Positions 60,745 to 64,000 of a stretch of DNA of 64,000 nucleotides are shown in pieces. Source of the DNA: Flavobacterium cerinum (lineage in GTDB: Bacteria > Bacteroidota > Bacteroidia > Flavobacteriales > Flavobacteriaceae); NCBI RefSeq assembly GCF_024496085.1, contig NZ_CP101751.1, positions 1,116,001 to 1,180,000 of the forward strand, written 5' to 3'. Below the pieces are notes generated by a model, which was not told the DNA's origin, did no database searches, and was given only the letters and a program-made list of their open reading frames with translations. Position 1 is the first letter of the stretch. Every line of letters begins with the position of its first letter. A program made the position numbers and the translations under genes.

Positions 60745-61309
60745 CCTATTTAGAAATATAACTTTTGCATTGTTAACCGGAGCGGGATTACTGTTTACAG
60801 CTTGTAAAGGAGATGTAGTGCCTAAACCGAAAGCGCATTTACGATTGGATTATCCTAAGCCGGAATATATGCCGTTTATGGATGGTTGTGCTTTTACTTT
60901 TGATGTTAACCAACGGGTTACAATTACCAAAAAAGGGGAATGTGGTTTTGATATCACGTATCCGAATATGAAAGGAACGATTTATATTGATTATAAGCCG
61001 GTAAATAATAATATAGATGTTTTACTGCGTGATGCACAAAAACTGACATATGAACATGTGGTTAAGGCCGATGATATTCAGGAGCAGCCGTTTGTAAATC
61101 CAAGAGATAAAGTATATGGAATGTTTTATCAGGTTGGAGGAAATGCGGCTACGAATGCTCAGTTTTATCTGACTGACAGTACCCGGCATTTTGTTGTGGG
61201 ATCGGTTTACTTTTATACCAAACCTAATTTTGATTCGATACTCCCGGCCGCAAGTTATATTAAAAACGATATGCGGAAGATTATGGAGACATTACAGTGG
61301 AAAAAATAA
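60737..61309 (+). CDS. gldD: Gliding motility lipoprotein GldD
   Basis: 190 residues from ATG 60737. Lipoprotein signal MNSLFRNITFALLTGAGLLF with lipobox FTAC. The start is followed by KPKAHLRLDYPKPEYMPFMD, a GldD signature, and the domain GCAFTFDVNQRVTIT. Required for gliding and chitin use in F. johnsoniae; thought to act with GldE and the T9SS. It overlaps gldE by 8 nt and ends at a strong terminator, closing the operon. Confidence 0.95.
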   Translation: MNSLFRNITFALLTGAGLLFTACKGDVVPKPKAHLRLDYPKPEYMPFMDGCAFTFDVNQRVTITKKGECGFDITYPNMKGTIYIDYKPVNNNIDVLLRDAQKLTYEHVVKADDIQEQPFVNPRDKVYGMFYQVGGNAATNAQFYLTDSTRHFVVGSVYFYTKPNFDSILPAASYIKNDMRKIMETLQWKK

Positions 61310-61338
61310 AAAAGCGAACCGTTTGGTTCGCTTTTTTA
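61306..61338. terminator. Bidirectional intrinsic terminator
   Basis: 13-bp perfect stem aaaaaagcgaacc / ggttcgctttttt, loop gttt. It lies between gldD and the heavy-metal-associated lipoprotein gene (convergent). Confidence 0.92.
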
Positions 61339-61355
61339 TTGTGACAAGCAGTTTG

Positions 61356-61733
61356 TTACGCTTTGTTAGCTTCTGATTTCATATGAGAAACTTTATATGT
61401 TTTTCCGTCAGCTACACCTTCAACAGTTTGTGTTAATGTAGTTGCTGTTTGCTTGTTTGCATCGAATTCCACAGTAGCCGTTTTGGTTTCAAAATCAACT
61501 TTAGCCGATGTTACACCGTCAAGACGTCCCAATTTGTTTTCGATTGTCGCAGCACAACCCATCGCACAGGTCATTCCTTCGATAGTAAAGCTGGCTGTTT
61601 CCATTTTAGCAGCAACTTCTTTAGTGTTTTCTGTTGCAACAGTGCCTTCAGTAGTATTCTTCTCTTCTTTTTTACAGCTTACTAATGCGAAAGTTGCAAA
61701 TGTCAGTACGGCTATTTTTTTAGTGATATTCAT
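61356..61733 (-). CDS. Heavy-metal-associated (HMA) domain lipoprotein
   Basis: 125 residues. Lipoprotein signal MNITKKIAVLTFATFALVSC with lipobox. Linker about 20-45 is rich in Thr, Glu and Lys. HMA domain from about 47 with SFTIEGMTCAMGCAATIENK: Cys-x3-Cys instead of the usual Cys-x2-Cys. The remaining fold (GVTSAKVDFETKTATVEFD) is normal HMA. It is probably a periplasmic or surface metal chaperone; which metal is not clear. No metal ATPase gene nearby. Confidence 0.9.
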   Translation of the reverse strand: MNITKKIAVLTFATFALVSCKKEEKNTTEGTVATENTKEVAAKMETASFTIEGMTCAMGCAATIENKLGRLDGVTSAKVDFETKTATVEFDANKQTATTLTQTVEGVADGKTYKVSHMKSEANKA

Positions 61734-61851
61734 AGCGGATGTTTTTTTTTGTTATTAAAAAGCTCTTTTGTAGCGCGTTACAAAATTATAAAAAAATGCA
61801 CGTTTTCCCGTTTTATTGTTAGACTTTTACGTCTTAAAAAAATACTAAAAA

Positions 61852-62715
61852 ATGACAAAACAGATCAAGTGGATATTGTTAGTCGGGCTTTCTTTAATCT
61901 GGGGTAGTTCGTTTATCCTGATCAAGAAGGGACTGATTGGATTAACGCCTTTCCAATTGGGAGGATTAAGGATTTTATTTGCAGCCTTTTTTTTGCTGAT
62001 CGTTGGCTTTCGAAGTCTTACCAAAATACCGTCGGAGAAATGGAAGTATATAGTTTTAACGGCATTCGTGGGGACTTTTATGCCGGTATTTCTGTTTGCG
62101 TTTGCTCAAACGGAAATCAGTAGTGCAACCAGTGCAATTTTAAATTCCCTGACACCTTTAAATACCTTGCTGTTAGGTGCATTTGTATTTGGATTAGAAT
62201 TTCAACGCAGACAGTTTTTTGGTGTGTTGATCGGGTTGATCGGATGCGTTGTCCTGATTTATTCCGGAGCGAAGAATAACCCGGGACAGAATTATTATTT
62301 TGCGATTCTGGTTGTGATTGCCGCAGTTTGCTATGCGATGAATGTAAATTTGATCAAAAAATACCTTTCGGATGTAAATTCACTGAGTATTACAACCGGT
62401 AATTTTTTGGTGCTGATGATTCCGGCTTTTGCGGTATTGTTTTGTACCGATTTCTTTCAGGTGATGGATAAAGTTGAGGTGAGGGAATCAGCTATGTATA
62501 TTGCTGTTTTGGGAGTATTGGGTACCGGTATTGCTAATATTGTGTTCTTTCGGCTAATTCAAATGTCGTCTCCTATTTTTGCTTCTTCGGTAACCTATCT
62601 GATTCCGGTTGTTGCTTTTGTTTGGGGCGTATTGGATCATGAAAAGATGGAATTGTTTCAGATAGTCGGAGCGGTGATTATCTTAATCGGAGTTTATTTT
62701 TCAGCTCGTAAATAA
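61852..62715 (+). CDS. EamA-family (DMT) transporter
   Basis: 287 residues with about ten transmembrane helices in two EamA repeats (first half KWILLVGLSLIWGSSFILIK ... YIVLTAFVGTFMPVFLFAFA, second half YFAILVVIAAVCYAMNVNLI ... FASSVTYLIPVVAFVWGVLD). Inner-membrane metabolite or drug exporter; the substrate cannot be told from sequence. Ends before the palindrome at 62737. Confidence 0.92.
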   Translation: MTKQIKWILLVGLSLIWGSSFILIKKGLIGLTPFQLGGLRILFAAFFLLIVGFRSLTKIPSEKWKYIVLTAFVGTFMPVFLFAFAQTEISSATSAILNSLTPLNTLLLGAFVFGLEFQRRQFFGVLIGLIGCVVLIYSGAKNNPGQNYYFAILVVIAAVCYAMNVNLIKKYLSDVNSLSITTGNFLVLMIPAFAVLFCTDFFQVMDKVEVRESAMYIAVLGVLGTGIANIVFFRLIQMSSPIFASSVTYLIPVVAFVWGVLDHEKMELFQIVGAVIILIGVYFSARK

Positions 62716-62732
62716 TAAGAGTTATAAAAAAG

Positions 62733-62770
62733 AAAAGGGGCTGACTCAATTTTGAGAACAGCCCCTTTTT
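62733..62770. terminator. Terminator palindrome resembling joined IS1182-like ends
   Basis: aaaaggggctg-a-ctca atttt tgag-a-acagcccctttt type hairpin (62737-62765 core). It lies between convergent EamA and M16 genes. The arms match the first 12-13 nt of the IS1182-like repeats at 36416 and 37984 with one or two differences. Confidence 0.85.
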
Positions 62771-62789
62771 AGTATAGGAAAGCTATTGA

Positions 62790-64000
62790 TTATTGAAAAT
62801 CAGCAGCGGTTACTCCTTCGTTGATTTTTACGTCAGATGTAGTAAAATCAAGATCCATACCTACATTCATAATCGTTTTGTAAGGAACTTTTATTCCTTT
62901 TACTTCTTTATAATCGCTGTAAGAAACCATTTGTGTCATTTTTTGACCACCTCTTTCCATGGTTTTAGATTCGCCGATTTTTAAACCGGTTTTTACATCG
63001 TAATATAAAGTCGATTTACCGTTTTCAATAGCGTAAGCATCACTTCCGTTGATGTTTTCGATCGCTTTGATTTTAAGGTCGGTTCTTTTAGCATAAGCTA
63101 ATTCCGGGAACGCGGCAGCACTTTCTTTTTTCTCTTTGAATTCCTCTGCTGTGTAATCTTTACGCTGTCCTTGTTGAACGGCATAAGCTGATTTGTCATT
63201 TATAACCTGTTTAGACATTGACATTCCGGCTACTTTCATTTCCATTAACGATTTGTTATCGGAAGTGTGTTTGCTGATTAATTCTAAAGTTTGTCCCTGA
63301 ATTGATGCAGTAGCAGTTGTTGCAATCGATTTTACTCCGGCTACAACTTTTTCTCCTCCGATTGCTTTGATATAGTTGTCAAAAACCGTTTTTGCGGTAA
63401 CTCCGGCAGGAATAGGTTTGTTCACAGTTGGTTTTTCAGCAGGATTTCCGTATTTGTCAAAATAGAAAATAGGAATTTTTAAAGATTCTAATCCTGGTAA
63501 TACATCAGCTGCTTTTCCAACTACAACTACTCGGGTGTTGTCAGCTAAGAAATATTTGTTCGCTGCATTACGGATATCTTCCGGTGTTACAGCGCTGATG
63601 TTTTTGATATAGTTTTCGTAAAAATCCTCAGGTAAATTTTGTGTAGCAGTGTTTACAGCATAACGTGCAATAGTTGTCGGTTTTTCAATTTGCATTACAA
63701 AGTTTCCGATGTATTTCGCTTTAGCATTTTTTAGATCTTCAGCAGAAACCAAGTCGGTTTTAATGCGTTTTAATTCGTTGAAAAATTCTACAACAGCACT
63801 ATCAGTAACAGCATTTCTGACAGAAGCGGAAGAACGGAATTTAGTTACGTATTTTCCTGCTCCGATAGAAGAATAAGCGCCGTAAGTCCATCCGTGTTTT
63901 TCACGTAAGTTAAGGAATAGTCTTCCTTCACCACCACCACCAAGAATCTGGTTAGCTAATAATGTAGCGAAGTAGTCTTTATCCGTCATTTTAAGATTAA
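62790..64000 (-). CDS. M16 (insulinase) family peptidase, N-terminal part outside the window
   Basis: The frame is open to the right edge, so only the C-terminal ~403 residues are seen. The visible part contains the M16 C-terminal core (KDYFATLLANQILGGGGEGR, FLNLREKHGWTYGAYSSIG), which in two-domain M16 proteins lacks the zinc motif. After about residue 205 follows a LolA-like/outer-membrane-lipoprotein-sorting-like domain (VFDNYIKAIGGEKVVAGVKS, KVPYKTIMNVGMDLDF). The zinc-binding HxxEH of the first half must lie outside. This fusion is known in Bacteroidota. Likely periplasmic. Confidence 0.88.
   Translation of the reverse strand, partial: NLKMTDKDYFATLLANQILGGGGEGRLFLNLREKHGWTYGAYSSIGAGKYVTKFRSSASVRNAVTDSAVVEFFNELKRIKTDLVSAEDLKNAKAKYIGNFVMQIEKPTTIARYAVNTATQNLPEDFYENYIKNISAVTPEDIRNAANKYFLADNTRVVVVGKAADVLPGLESLKIPIFYFDKYGNPAEKPTVNKPIPAGVTAKTVFDNYIKAIGGEKVVAGVKSIATTATASIQGQTLELISKHTSDNKSLMEMKVAGMSMSKQVINDKSAYAVQQGQRKDYTAEEFKEKKESAAAFPELAYAKRTDLKIKAIENINGSDAYAIENGKSTLYYDVKTGLKIGESKTMERGGQKMTQMVSYSDYKEVKGIKVPYKTIMNVGMDLDFTTSDVKINEGVTAADFQ

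Overview
This window looks like chromosomal DNA of a Flavobacterium-type member of the Bacteroidota. The evidence is the low G+C content, the HU-mutY-ssb-gldE-gldD gliding/type IX secretion neighbourhood, four large proteins carrying type IX secretion (T9SS) C-terminal sorting domains, and many promoters with the Bacteroidota -7 box TAnnTTTG. Shine-Dalgarno sequences are mostly absent and TTG/GTG starts occur.

Layout. The left edge (2-283) cuts an immunity-like gene. 414-4990 (-) is a tripartite efflux operon (TolC-like, MacA-like, MacB-like ATPase and permease). 5315-11001 is a mixed region. It holds a SUFU-domain protein, tRNA-Leu(UAA), a YegP/DUF1508 protein, a 44-residue lipoprotein, an OmpA/PD40 protein, three small exported proteins of unknown function (two with long poly-T tracts in the signal-peptide codons), and tRNA-Leu(CAA). 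11165-14037 (+) is prs, rplY, pth and a lipoprotein. 14088-22016 encodes three T9SS-exported metalloproteases: two tandem M12B-like paralogues and one M43. 22188-26799 is housekeeping: ribF, lpxH, queD, a 2OG-Fe(II) oxygenase, an enoyl-CoA hydratase with a 58-residue membrane protein, and tRNA-Ala.

An IS3-family element (26853-28239) has inserted into the last codons of a Fic-family gene (28233-29789). That Fic protein has an AbiEi-like N-terminal half, and three 24-bp tandem repeats lie just upstream of it. A large outer-membrane barrel protein, lysC, a GNAT acetyltransferase and fbp follow. An IS1182-like element (36416-37984) lies between fbp and a TerB-like gene. 38589-43601 holds HupE/UreJ, dCMP deaminase, an S41 protease, a compact flavoprotein, MarC and DUF3109.

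43833-49476 is a deoxynucleotide block (nrdB, nrdA, an AAA ATPase, dgt), linked in function with the dCMP deaminase at 39350. 49573-52218 is a T9SS-exported M36 fungalysin. 52265-57756 holds DUF3078, dxs, tadA, rng, a 30-residue very basic protein and HU. 57889-61309 is mutY-ssb-gldE-gldD. The right end holds a heavy-metal-associated lipoprotein, an EamA transporter and a right-truncated M16 peptidase.

Most worth a second look: the Fic/AbiEi-like single-gene module with its operator-like repeats; the two poly-T tracts that look like phase-variable or frameshifted switches; the -7 boxes ending 4-5 nt before ATG (pth, dxs, tadA), which imply leaderless mRNAs; the solo palindrome at 62737 that resembles the joined ends of the IS1182-like element; and the 80-nt identical block between the two M12B paralogues.
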